Source of the DNA: Oceanospirillum multiglobuliferum
GTDB lineage: Bacteria > Pseudomonadota > Gammaproteobacteria > Pseudomonadales > Halomonadaceae
DNA length: 64,000 nt
Assembly (NCBI RefSeq): GCF_900167095.1
Contig: NZ_FUXG01000001.1
Coordinates: 62,001-126,000 of the forward strand
Reading direction: 5' to 3'
Below the pieces are notes generated by a model. It was not told where the DNA came from. It saw nothing but the letters and a program-made list of their open reading frames with translations, and made no database searches. Below, in pieces: positions 44,289 to 52,504 of this stretch (positions are counted from its first letter, which is position 1; every line of letters begins with the position of its first letter). Position numbers and translations under genes: made by a program.

Positions 44289-46559
44289 ATGCAAATCAAA
44301 AAAGTGGCTGTGATTGGCGCTGGGGTGATGGGCGCGGGTATCGCAGCGCAAGCAGCCAATGGTGGAGCTGAGGTGCTGCTGTTGGATCAAGCCAGCGCTG
44401 AAGGCCATCGTAATCAAATTGCACAAAATGCCCTCGACCGATTTTTACAAGCGGGATCAAGCGGTGGCTTGATGCATTCGAGTGTTGCTGAGCGTATTCA
44501 GGTGGGCAACATTGAAGATGATTTGTCACGTTTGGCCGAAATGGACTGGGTGGTTGAAGCCATTGTTGAACGTTTAGAGGTTAAACAGCAGCTGTATCGG
44601 CAAATTGAACAAGTGCGCGGTGTGCACACTATTGTGTCGTCTAATACCTCAACGATTCCGCTGAAACATTTGTTAGAGGGCTTCTCTACTGAGTTTTGTC
44701 AGCACTTTGTGGTGACACATTACTTCAACCCGCCCCGTTATATGCGCTTAGTTGAGGTGGTGGCGGGCGACCATACCCTGCCGGAAGTGGTAGACGCTAT
44801 TCAGGCGTTTAACGATCAGCAGATGGGTAAAACCGTGATTCACTGCGCAGATCGCCCAGGGTTTATTGCCAATCGCCTTGGGGTGTATTGGATGCAGGTA
44901 GCACTGCAAGAGGCGATTCACTTAGGCTTGAGTGTTGAAGACGCCGACGCCGTGATGCAGCAGTGCGGTTTTCCTAAAACGGGTATTTTTGGTTTATGGG
45001 ATCTCTGTGGTATCGATCTGATGCCTGAAGTGACCAGTAGTCTCAGTCGCTTATTACCCCAAAACGATGCCTTACAAGCCTATGCCACTACAGTACCGCT
45101 GATTCACCAGATGTTAAATAACGGTTGGCGAGGACGAAAAGGCAAAGTGCTGCAAGGGTTTTATCGGCAATATATTGATGAACAAGGACAAAAACACCGA
45201 GAAGTATTGGACTTGGTGAACGTTTGCTATCGAGAGATCAAACCCTCTACCTCCGTTCCGGCAGGACAGCAGGCTGAATCGTTAACGGCACTGTTGGCGC
45301 AAGAGGACTCACTGGGGCGTTACGCGTGGCGCGTATTATCCAAAATACTGGCCTACGCGACACAATTGGTGCCTGACGTGGCGGAGAACATTCAGTCGGT
45401 CGATAGTGCCATGACCTTAGGTTACAACTGGAACCTAGGCCCCTTTGCGCTGTTGGATCAAATTGGCGTTAAGTCATTCTGCCAACGCTATCAGGCGGAG
45501 GGTGGTGAACTCAGTGCATTTTTAGCTCACGCAAAAGGTCGCGCCTGTTATCAACAGGGGACGAAGGGACTTCAGGCGTTAAATGCACAGGGTGACTATC
45601 AACTTTGTGTCAGCGGCGCAGGCATATTGACTTGGGCGCAAGTGCAACAGCATCCCCCTATTCAACGCTTGAGCCGATGCGCATTATGGTCATTAAGCGA
45701 ACAGGTTTGGTGTGTAGAGCTAAACGCTAAGATCAATAGTTTAGGCTCTGTTTTGCTCGATGAGTTGAGCCAAGTGCTAGACCTTGCGATTCAAGCCAAC
45801 AAGGCGTTGGTGCTGTATAGCAACACGGGCATTTTTGCCGCAGGTGCGGATTTAAAAGAGTTTCTGTTGTTAACTCAATCCCCTGATGGGGTTGACGCTT
45901 ATATCCAAAAAGGTCAACGACTCTTTCAGCGTTTAGAGAATGCTCCGGTGCCAATTGTGGCAGCGGTGTCAGGTAAGGCACTTGGTGGAGGACTTGAGCT
46001 GTTGATGCATTGTCATCATGTGCAAGCCTATGCTGAAAGCCAATTGGGCTTGGTGGAAACCTCGGTGGGTATTGTGCCCGGTTGGGGCGGCTGTCGCGCC
46101 CTATTGAGAAACACCGCTCAGCGTTTTGGCGCTGATCAAGCGATTGCCCAAAGCTTTGCTTTATTGGCGGGAGCTAAAGTGTCGGCCTCTGCGCTAGAGG
46201 CGCAGCAGTGGGGATACCTACGTGCAGAAGATGGCATTAGCCTGAACTCTGAGCGAGTACTGTTTGATGCCCTGACCAAAGCTGAAATACTGTGGCATCA
46301 CCCTGAGCACCTTGCACAAAAATCGGCGCTCAATACCGTACCGTCGTTAAGTCCCGCTGCGCCTACGCTCACTGCCTCTGGGTATCAGCACCGCTTAGAA
46401 ACAGCGTTACTGGACTTGCTGAATCAAGCCTGTCATCCCAATTGGTATCCCACCTTTTATGAAAACGAACGTGCCTGTAATACCGCATTGGTACAGCAGC
46501 CTGAAACCTTGGCACGCATTGAACACCTGTTAACCACAGGTCGCTCATTGCGTAATTGA
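44289..46559 (+). CDS. 3-hydroxyacyl-CoA dehydrogenase / enoyl-CoA hydratase, FadN-like domain order
   Basis: Bifunctional protein of 756 residues. The dehydrogenase comes first, with Rossmann motif GAGVMGAGIA at residues 9-18, HYFNPPRYMRLVEVV near 140, and two C-terminal 3HCDH segments to about 420. The crotonase domain is last (about 455-650; GIFAAGADLKEF, GKALGGGLELLMHC). This order is opposite to FadB/FadJ and the same as Bacillus FadN. The crotonase active-site Glu are seen in GGGLELL and QLGLVETSVGIVPG. Start: AAGGTGG lies 5 bp before the ATG at 44289, so the GTG at 44280 is rejected. It directly follows the thiolase gene. Confidence 0.9.
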   Translation: MQIKKVAVIGAGVMGAGIAAQAANGGAEVLLLDQASAEGHRNQIAQNALDRFLQAGSSGGLMHSSVAERIQVGNIEDDLSRLAEMDWVVEAIVERLEVKQQLYRQIEQVRGVHTIVSSNTSTIPLKHLLEGFSTEFCQHFVVTHYFNPPRYMRLVEVVAGDHTLPEVVDAIQAFNDQQMGKTVIHCADRPGFIANRLGVYWMQVALQEAIHLGLSVEDADAVMQQCGFPKTGIFGLWDLCGIDLMPEVTSSLSRLLPQNDALQAYATTVPLIHQMLNNGWRGRKGKVLQGFYRQYIDEQGQKHREVLDLVNVCYREIKPSTSVPAGQQAESLTALLAQEDSLGRYAWRVLSKILAYATQLVPDVAENIQSVDSAMTLGYNWNLGPFALLDQIGVKSFCQRYQAEGGELSAFLAHAKGRACYQQGTKGLQALNAQGDYQLCVSGAGILTWAQVQQHPPIQRLSRCALWSLSEQVWCVELNAKINSLGSVLLDELSQVLDLAIQANKALVLYSNTGIFAAGADLKEFLLLTQSPDGVDAYIQKGQRLFQRLENAPVPIVAAVSGKALGGGLELLMHCHHVQAYAESQLGLVETSVGIVPGWGGCRALLRNTAQRFGADQAIAQSFALLAGAKVSASALEAQQWGYLRAEDGISLNSERVLFDALTKAEILWHHPEHLAQKSALNTVPSLSPAAPTLTASGYQHRLETALLDLLNQACHPNWYPTFYENERACNTALVQQPETLARIEHLLTTGRSLRN

Positions 46560-46672
46560 TGGCTTGGCCGCTGGAATCAATAAAGATGACCGATACGGCC
46601 ATTGTTTGCGCTACCAAGGCGCGTTTAACTGAGGCTCGTCTTGTCAGGGAGGACAAGATCATGCGCCGAATC

Positions 46673-46688
46673 AAAACAACAACAAAAA
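46673..46688 (+). promoter_or_regulatory. AACAACAA leader (possible Hfq/Crc site)
   Basis: AAAACAACAACAAAAA lies just upstream of the GAGAGG ribosome binding site of the acyl-CoA ligase gene. The same 16 bases recur before the gene at 48368. Confidence 0.48.
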
Positions 46689-46701
46689 TTGAGAGGTGTT
46701 T

Positions 46702-48294
46702 ATGACGTATACCGCAACTCCGGCCAATCAAGCTCAAATTGCTCGGGCAACCCGCAACACCATAGGCGATGCGCTTAACCGCTCGGCGCAACGTCACGGC
46801 GATAAAATCGCGCTGCAATATGCCGATCGTCGCTGGTCTTTTCAGGGGTTAAATCAAGCCGCCAATCGTGTGGCTCATCAGCTATTGGCGTTGGGGTTAA
46901 CGCAAGGTGATCGAGTGGCCGCTTACGGCAAAAACTCCGATGCCTATTTGATCCTTTGGCTTGCCTGTACCAAAGCGGGTCTGATTCATGTCCCAGTAAA
47001 TTTCGCGCTGGTTAAAGAAGAGTTGATTTATGTTCTCAATCAATCCGGTGCCAAAGCTCTATTTTCTGACTTTAGTTTAAAAACCCATGTCGATGAGGTG
47101 TATCACCAAGTGGCCTTGCAAGTGCATGGTAGTTTGCATGCATCTGATTTAGCCGACGGCGCTGAGGCACTGGATATTCTCAGTTTGGCACAGGGGCAGG
47201 GCTGTGACACCGAGCCAGAATTAGCGTTAACCGATCAAGATGTGGTGCAAATTCTGTACACCTCTGGCACCACCTCTGATCCTAAAGGCGCCATGCATAC
47301 CCATCGCTCTTTGATGGCAGAATATAACAGTTGTCTGCTTCACCTTGATATTCACTCACAAGATCGCAGCTTGGCCGCATTACCGCTGTATCACTCCGCG
47401 CAGATGCACGTCTTTACCATGCCATCTTTATTGGCAGGGGGTTTCAGCTATTTGATTGATACCCCGACACCTGAGCGTATTTTGCATTTGCTGAAAACCG
47501 AGCAGTTGGGCAGTTTTTTTGCACCGCCAACCGTTTGGATCGCGTTACTACGTCATGCAGATTTTGTGGATGCACAATTGCAACACCTGCAAAAACTCTA
47601 TTACGGGGCTTCTATTATGCCGGAGCCTATTGTGCATGAGTTGGAGCAGCGTCTACCTCAATCAGGTTTGTACAACTGCTATGGTCAAAGTGAGATTGCA
47701 CCTTTAGCAACCGTATTACGCCCAGAGGAGCATCGTACGCGCCCAAGCTCTTGCGGCAAGCCGATCATGAGCGTGTTAACCCGTATTGTTGACCCCGTTA
47801 CAGGCGTGGCCTGTAAAACAGGCGAGCAAGGCGAGTTGGTGCACCAGTCGCCACAGCTGATGGTGGGGTATTGGAATAAACCTGACGAAACCTCTGAGGC
47901 TTTTCATGATGGTTGGTTTCATTCTGGCGACTTGGGTTATCAAGATGCCGAAGGGTTTATCTACATTGTGGATCGTATCAAAGATGTGGTGAATACGGGC
48001 GGGGTTTTAGTGGCCAGTCGTGATGTGGAAGAAGCGCTTTATCGTCACCCCTCGGTGGCAGAAGTGGCCGTCATCGCGGTGCCAGATGCCAAGTGGATTG
48101 AGGCTATTGCAGCGGTTGTCGTGCTAAAGCCCGATCTTAATCTTGCGGCAGATGAGCTGATTGCCCATGCCCGTGAACATTTGGCGGCCTTCAAAGTACC
48201 TAAGCAGATCTACTTTGTGGATCAGCTGCCTAAAAATACAGCAGGTAAGCTGCTTAAACGTAATCTGAGAGACCAGTTCTCTCACGCAAGTTGA
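46702..48294 (+). CDS. Acyl-CoA synthetase (AMP-forming)
   Basis: Adenylate-forming ligase of 530 residues that activates a carboxylic acid, probably a fatty acid, with ATP and CoA. The P-loop is YTSGTTSDPKGAM, the adenine motif YGQSEIAP, the hinge HSGDLGYQDAEGF...DRIKDVV, and the catalytic Lys is in PKNTAGKLLKR. Start: GAGAGG ends 5 bp before the ATG at 46702; the GTG at 46696 lies within that site. It follows FadN by 142 bp and is likely in the same operon. Chain-length preference is not readable. Confidence 0.9.
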   Translation: MTYTATPANQAQIARATRNTIGDALNRSAQRHGDKIALQYADRRWSFQGLNQAANRVAHQLLALGLTQGDRVAAYGKNSDAYLILWLACTKAGLIHVPVNFALVKEELIYVLNQSGAKALFSDFSLKTHVDEVYHQVALQVHGSLHASDLADGAEALDILSLAQGQGCDTEPELALTDQDVVQILYTSGTTSDPKGAMHTHRSLMAEYNSCLLHLDIHSQDRSLAALPLYHSAQMHVFTMPSLLAGGFSYLIDTPTPERILHLLKTEQLGSFFAPPTVWIALLRHADFVDAQLQHLQKLYYGASIMPEPIVHELEQRLPQSGLYNCYGQSEIAPLATVLRPEEHRTRPSSCGKPIMSVLTRIVDPVTGVACKTGEQGELVHQSPQLMVGYWNKPDETSEAFHDGWFHSGDLGYQDAEGFIYIVDRIKDVVNTGGVLVASRDVEEALYRHPSVAEVAVIAVPDAKWIEAIAAVVVLKPDLNLAADELIAHAREHLAAFKVPKQIYFVDQLPKNTAGKLLKRNLRDQFSHAS

Positions 48295-48332
48295 GGATAC
48301 TCGTCAACAGAAAATGCCCTTTGTTTCATCGT

Positions 48333-48348
48333 AAAACAACAACAAAAA
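48333..48348 (+). promoter_or_regulatory. AACAACAA leader (possible Hfq/Crc site)
   Basis: AAAACAACAACAAAAA, identical to the tract before 46702, lies just upstream of the AAAAGG ribosome binding site of the solute-binding protein gene. Confidence 0.48.
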
Positions 48349-48367
48349 CGAAAAAAGGTAACACGTA

Positions 48368-49597
48368 ATGACCTGTAAAATGACCTTCAAAAAAACGCTG
48401 TTGGCGGCAAGTCTTTCGACGTTGGCTATCACGGGCCTAGCTCAGGCAAAAGGGATTTCAGACAATGAAATTCGCATCGGCTATATCGCGGACATGTCCG
48501 GTACTTACAGCCCGTTGGCCGGCCCAAATGGCTTGATTGCAGCCGAAATGGCGATTGCTGACTTTGGCGGCAAAGTCAAAGGCAAAAACATCACGATTGT
48601 GGCGGCAGATGATCAGAACAAACCCGATATCGGTGCGAACAAAGTACGTGAGTGGATTGACACCAATAACATCGATTTAGTCGCGGGTATGGTGTCTTCC
48701 GCCGTCACTATCGCGGTGAATAAAGTTGTGGAAGCGAAAGACAAGTTATCCATTGTTTCTGGCTCGGCCTCCTCTTCGATTACCAACCAATATTGCACCG
48801 CCAACTCTGTGCATTATGTTTATGACACTTATGCGTTAGCGCATGGAACCGGTGAGGCGGTGGTGAAGGAAGGTGGCGACACTTGGTTCTTCTTAACGGC
48901 TGATTACGCATTTGGACATGCGATGGAAGGCGATGTCACCGCGGTTGTGAATCAAAGCGGTGGAAAGATCGTAGGTGGAGTGCGTCATCCACTGGCCACC
49001 AGTGACTTTTCCTCTTTTATCCTACAAGCACAAGCGTCAGGGGCTAAAATTGTGGGTTTAGCCAATGCGGGGGCCGATACGATCAACGCGCTTAAAACCG
49101 CCAAAGAGTTTGGTGTGGTGGCATCTGGTCAAAAAATCGCAGGCTTATTGGTGTTTCTGCATGACGTGAAGAGTTTAGGTCTGGAAACAACACAAGGCTT
49201 GCAATTGACCACTGGATTCTACTGGGATCGCACACCGGAAACTCGCGCGTGGTCTAAGCAGTTTTATGCCAAAACAGGTTCTATGCCCACAATGGTACAT
49301 GCGGGCATCTACTCCTCTACGATGCACTACCTAAAAGCAGTTGAAGCGACGGGTACGGATGATGCCAAAACGGTATTGGCACAGATGAAGAAGACCCCTA
49401 TTAATGACTTCTTTGCCACCAATGGCAGTATTCGTGACGATGGTCGCATGATCCACGACATGTATCTGGCTGAAGTGAAAAAACCATCAGAGTCGAAAGG
49501 TGAGTGGGATCTGTTTAAGATTTTACGCACCATTCCGGCTGATAAAGCCTTCCGTCCGCTGTCTGAATCTCAGTGCAAGTTGGTCGCAGCAAAGTAA
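48368..49597 (+). CDS. Branched-chain-amino-acid-type (Leu/Ile/Val) ABC solute-binding protein
   Basis: Periplasmic protein of 409 residues with an N-terminal signal peptide (KKTLLAASLSTLAITGLAQA). It has a Peripla_BP_6 fold: IRIGYIADMSGTYSPLAGPNG at the start of the mature part, AADDQNKPDIGANKVREW, and FLTADYAFGHAME. Family members deliver amino acids, short-chain amides or aromatic acids to LivHMGF-type transporters. No permease or ATPase gene follows, so the partner is elsewhere. Being last in a beta-oxidation operon suggests a carboxylic acid ligand that feeds the pathway. Confidence 0.87.
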   Translation: MTCKMTFKKTLLAASLSTLAITGLAQAKGISDNEIRIGYIADMSGTYSPLAGPNGLIAAEMAIADFGGKVKGKNITIVAADDQNKPDIGANKVREWIDTNNIDLVAGMVSSAVTIAVNKVVEAKDKLSIVSGSASSSITNQYCTANSVHYVYDTYALAHGTGEAVVKEGGDTWFFLTADYAFGHAMEGDVTAVVNQSGGKIVGGVRHPLATSDFSSFILQAQASGAKIVGLANAGADTINALKTAKEFGVVASGQKIAGLLVFLHDVKSLGLETTQGLQLTTGFYWDRTPETRAWSKQFYAKTGSMPTMVHAGIYSSTMHYLKAVEATGTDDAKTVLAQMKKTPINDFFATNGSIRDDGRMIHDMYLAEVKKPSESKGEWDLFKILRTIPADKAFRPLSESQCKLVAAK

Positions 49598-49660
49598 ACC
49601 GATGTTGCGCCTAAGGTAAAACCGAAAGTCCACCTTGTTATCTGGCTTCGGCTATTGATA

Positions 49661-49693
49661 AAGCCCTTACTCTGAAGATAAGGGCTTTTTTTT
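49661..49693 (+). terminator. Terminator of the beta-oxidation operon
   Basis: The stem AAGCCCTTA/TAAGGGCTT (49661-49669 and 49679-49687) is followed by a run of T to 49693. Confidence 0.88.
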
Positions 49694-49707
49694 GAATAGA
49701 AATAATG

Positions 49708-50082
49708 TCAGGAAGGTTGGATTTCGCCACTTTTGATAAGGTCTGAAAACAGATCCGCAGCTTTCTCTTGGTCATCAAGCTGCAAAATGCGTTTCATACC
49801 ACGGCTTTCTTGCACCGTGCCAATACTTTCCATTAAGGTGACGGCCTCATCATAAGATTCCATCAAGGAATGGGTGAGCCCACCAAACTGCGTCCCGATC
49901 TGTCCCCAAGCTTTGGTCAACAGCCAGTCACCGAACATATCTTGATGGATATGAACCAAACAGTAATCATGTTCGTTCTGCCAGCGAACAATCACTTGTG
50001 CAACTCCAAAGGACTGATATGATTCTACTAAAAGGAAATGGCAGCTTTCTGCCCGAACGAATTGAGCCTGAAAGATGCTCAT
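49708..50082 (-). CDS. WGR-domain-like protein
   Basis: Protein of 124 residues. The middle part (FGDWLLTKAWGQIGTQFGGLTHSL, then a helix with SYDEAVTLMESI and a Gly-x-Lys near residue 96) follows the pattern of the WGR domain, a nucleic-acid-binding module found in PARPs and some bacterial regulators. The C-terminal 25 residues are acidic (DDQEKAADLFSDL). No enzymatic domain is attached. It is divergent from pdxB, separated by 53 bp. Function unknown. Confidence 0.7.
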   Translation of the reverse strand: MSIFQAQFVRAESCHFLLVESYQSFGVAQVIVRWQNEHDYCLVHIHQDMFGDWLLTKAWGQIGTQFGGLTHSLMESYDEAVTLMESIGTVQESRGMKRILQLDDQEKAADLFSDLIKSGEIQPS

Positions 50083-50135
50083 TTGTAAAGTCTTGATATT
50101 ACAAGTGCTTTCAGGTTTTAGCCAGAGGTTAACCC

Positions 50136-51296
50136 ATGCATATCATCGCTGATGAAAATATTCCCCTTGTGCAGGAGTTCTTCTCCGAACTTGGTTCGAT
50201 TGAAACACTGCCAGGCAGGGAGATGACGTCAGAGCAGATCAAGCAAGCAGACATTCTATTGGTGCGCTCCATTACAGAGGTGAATGCCAAATTACTGGAA
50301 GGCACTCAGGTTCGATTTGTGGCAACCGCCACCATCGGTTGTGATCATATTGACCAAGAGTACCTAAAAAGCAAAGAGATCGGTTTTGCTAATGCCCCCG
50401 GTTGCAATGCAAACTCTGTTGTCGAATATGTGCTGAGCGTCCTCACCCTGCTAGCCGATCAAGAAGGTTTCCAGCTACAAGATAAAACCATCGGCATTAT
50501 TGGCGCAGGTAATGTTGGCGGCTTACTTCAGCAGCGTCTGGAGTCTTTAGGCATTAATGTCTTGGTGAACGACCCTCCTCGTGCTGAACGAGAGGGTGCA
50601 GAGGGTTTTGTCACTTTAGATGAACTACTGGCTCAGGCCGATGTGATCTCTATGCACACCCCGCTGATACGCACTGGTGAGCATCCGACCTTACACCTGC
50701 TGAATCAAACCAGAATTGAAGCATTAAAACCTGAAACAATCCTGATCAATACGGGACGTGGTGCGGCCATTGATACGGCGGCACTGAAAGAGCGCTTACA
50801 GGTCAAAAATGACCTTTTCACCGTGTTAGATGTTTGGGAATCAGAACCCAACATCGACCACGAACTTTTAGAGCTGGTCGATATCGCAACCCCTCATATT
50901 GCAGGTTATAGCCTGGATGGCAAATTAGGGGGCACTGAAATGGTGTATTTAGCGGTGTGTGATTACTTCGGCTTGCCTGTACGGAAAAAGCTGGGTCAGT
51001 TGATGCCAGAACCACCCTTACGCAAACTATCCTACTCTTCTCGGGCAGATCAGTGGTACGCCATTCTAACAGCCGTACGCGCTTGTTATGACGTCCGAAA
51101 TGACGACATGGCGTTAAGAAGAGCCTTTAGCCGAGCCGCTCGTAACGGGCAAAGTACTGGAGAAGCATTTGACTTATTACGCCGTAACTACCCTGTACGC
51201 CGTGAGTTCGATACGCTGAAAATACAGTTAAAAACCAGTCAGAAGAAAATTGCTGCACAATTAGAAAAATATGGTTTTGGCACGAAGCTGGGTTAA
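50136..51296 (+). CDS. pdxB: Erythronate-4-phosphate dehydrogenase
   Basis: NAD-dependent dehydrogenase of 386 residues, second step of DXP-dependent pyridoxal phosphate synthesis. The N-terminus MHIIADENIPLVQEFF, the segment TATIGCDHID, the nucleotide motif GIIGAGNVGG and the C-terminal PdxB-specific dimerisation domain (from about residue 290) are all present. The catalytic Arg is in NTGRGAAID, and Glu and His in the ESEPNID and TPHIAGYS segments. It is monocistronic, with a bidirectional hairpin downstream. Confidence 0.94.
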   Translation: MHIIADENIPLVQEFFSELGSIETLPGREMTSEQIKQADILLVRSITEVNAKLLEGTQVRFVATATIGCDHIDQEYLKSKEIGFANAPGCNANSVVEYVLSVLTLLADQEGFQLQDKTIGIIGAGNVGGLLQQRLESLGINVLVNDPPRAEREGAEGFVTLDELLAQADVISMHTPLIRTGEHPTLHLLNQTRIEALKPETILINTGRGAAIDTAALKERLQVKNDLFTVLDVWESEPNIDHELLELVDIATPHIAGYSLDGKLGGTEMVYLAVCDYFGLPVRKKLGQLMPEPPLRKLSYSSRADQWYAILTAVRACYDVRNDDMALRRAFSRAARNGQSTGEAFDLLRRNYPVRREFDTLKIQLKTSQKKIAAQLEKYGFGTKLG

Positions 51297-51335
51297 CCAG
51301 CTCAACCTGAGCTATTAGCTAACTACTTATGCCAC

Positions 51336-51371
51336 AAAAAATCCCCAAGGCTGAAGCTCACTTGGGGATTA
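51336..51371. terminator. Bidirectional terminator after pdxB
   Basis: The stem AATCCCCAAG/CTTGGGGATT (51340-51349 and 51361-51370) carries an A-run on the left (T-run on the minus strand) and ATTAAAT on the right, between convergent genes. Confidence 0.78.
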
Positions 51372-51407
51372 TTAAATATATATCGTGCATTGTGTTCATT
51401 ATAGAGG

Positions 51408-51968
51408 CTAGCTTCTATTTTTATCGCTCCACATCTCCTCTTCGCAATGCACTGTTTTATCTTCGTTTCCAAAAAATGATGCCCAAGACCACTCCCCAGG
51501 ATTGAGTACAAAACCATAGCTTAGCGTTAAACCAGACTTAATTTTGATATCGCCCAAAGACGCTTCGCTTTGATCTGTTACTTTGTATGACTCACTAACG
51601 ACCTCATCCCCCGCGCGCAGTTTACTGACAACTTCGTCAGAATAAATCAACAAGCGGATAGGTGTATTGGTATTAATGGCAATACTTGTCCCACCAAAGT
51701 CACCAGCTGCTAGCTTAATAGGACTTGCCATGCAACGCTCTGTATTTTGTTGACGAACGATCAGCAAGCCTTTACCTGCAATACCTCTAAGTTGCAATAG
51801 CGTGCCTACTTTAGGTGATGCTATATAGACCACTCCCTTTACATTGGTTGAGTCAGACAAATTCTGCTCTACCGCCGAGTCTGCACTCGTACATCCAGAG
51901 GTTGATAAAAGCACCAAAAAATAGCCTAGTAGACTGAATAAATAAAATTGCTTACTTTTAGATTTCAT
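51408..51968 (-). CDS. Small lipoprotein of unknown function
   Basis: I do not recognise a family. The 186-residue protein has a lipoprotein signal with lipobox STSGC (Cys26). The mature part is predicted mostly beta, with short strands such as VKGVVYIAS and TPIRLLIYS and two Cys (CMASP and VHCEEE) that could form a disulfide. It is 12 bp downstream of the DUF805 gene, in the same direction. The region has a lower GC look than the neighbouring catabolic genes. Confidence 0.68.
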   Translation of the reverse strand: MKSKSKQFYLFSLLGYFLVLLSTSGCTSADSAVEQNLSDSTNVKGVVYIASPKVGTLLQLRGIAGKGLLIVRQQNTERCMASPIKLAAGDFGGTSIAINTNTPIRLLIYSDEVVSKLRAGDEVVSESYKVTDQSEASLGDIKIKSGLTLSYGFVLNPGEWSWASFFGNEDKTVHCEEEMWSDKNRS

Positions 51969-51980
51969 TTCACTCTTCCT

Positions 51981-52334
51981 CTAACCTTTACTGGCGCTGT
52001 GTGAGTAATCAGCAGAGGAACCCAAAGGTTTACTTGGTAATGCGAGCAACATCAGCAATATCAACATGCCAATAACAGGAATTAAAACCACGCTTAGCCA
52101 CCAAGCGGTACGGTTGGTGTCATGAAGCCTACGCACGGCTAAAGACAATAGGGGCAGTAGTATAAGAGCACTGTAAACGGCCTCTATTTGCCATGCGATT
52201 TGGAATAAAATATCTAGTACAACAAAAGCGACCGATATCAGGGAGTTCACTAAGAAAAACATCCAAAATGCTTCTCGCGATGCTCTGCCTGAAAATTGTG
52301 CGTAGCGCTTCCACGCCTCAAAATACCAGCTCAT
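51981..52334 (-). CDS. DUF805 membrane protein
   Basis: Inner-membrane protein of 117 residues with three or four hydrophobic segments. The N-terminus MSWYFEAWKRYAQFSGRASREAFW and the conserved LAVRRLHDTNRTAWW are hallmarks of DUF805, whose function is not known. A GGAGAAAAGT precedes the ATG at 52334; the longer frame to 52367 is rejected. It is likely cotranscribed with the lipoprotein and divergent from a membrane-bound AraC regulator. Confidence 0.85.
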   Translation of the reverse strand: MSWYFEAWKRYAQFSGRASREAFWMFFLVNSLISVAFVVLDILFQIAWQIEAVYSALILLPLLSLAVRRLHDTNRTAWWLSVVLIPVIGMLILLMLLALPSKPLGSSADYSHSASKG

Positions 52335-52394
52335 ACTTTTCTCCTTTCCTAATAAAGTTAAGAACATGAAAAGTATGCTTTTGTTAGGTAGTTG

Positions 52395-52420
52395 ACGTCC
52401 TTAATCAGGTTTTAGGACGT
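52395..52420. promoter_or_regulatory. Inverted repeat between DUF805 and membrane AraC genes
   Basis: A perfect ACGTCCT / AGGACGT dyad with a 12-base spacer lies in the 170-bp divergent region. It is a candidate operator for the adjacent regulator or overlaps the DUF805 promoter. Confidence 0.42.
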
Positions 52421-52504
52421 ACTGAATTAGCTTTTGAGACAGAATACCTGCCAATAACAAGGTTCAGTCGCCTTCAAAAATAGCACCTACATACCGGAGC
52501 CAAG

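Noticed and set aside
46640-46657. CTTGTC/GACAAG hairpin before the acyl-CoA ligase gene as a terminator
   Set aside because: It has no T-run, and the genes on both sides appear to belong to one operon.
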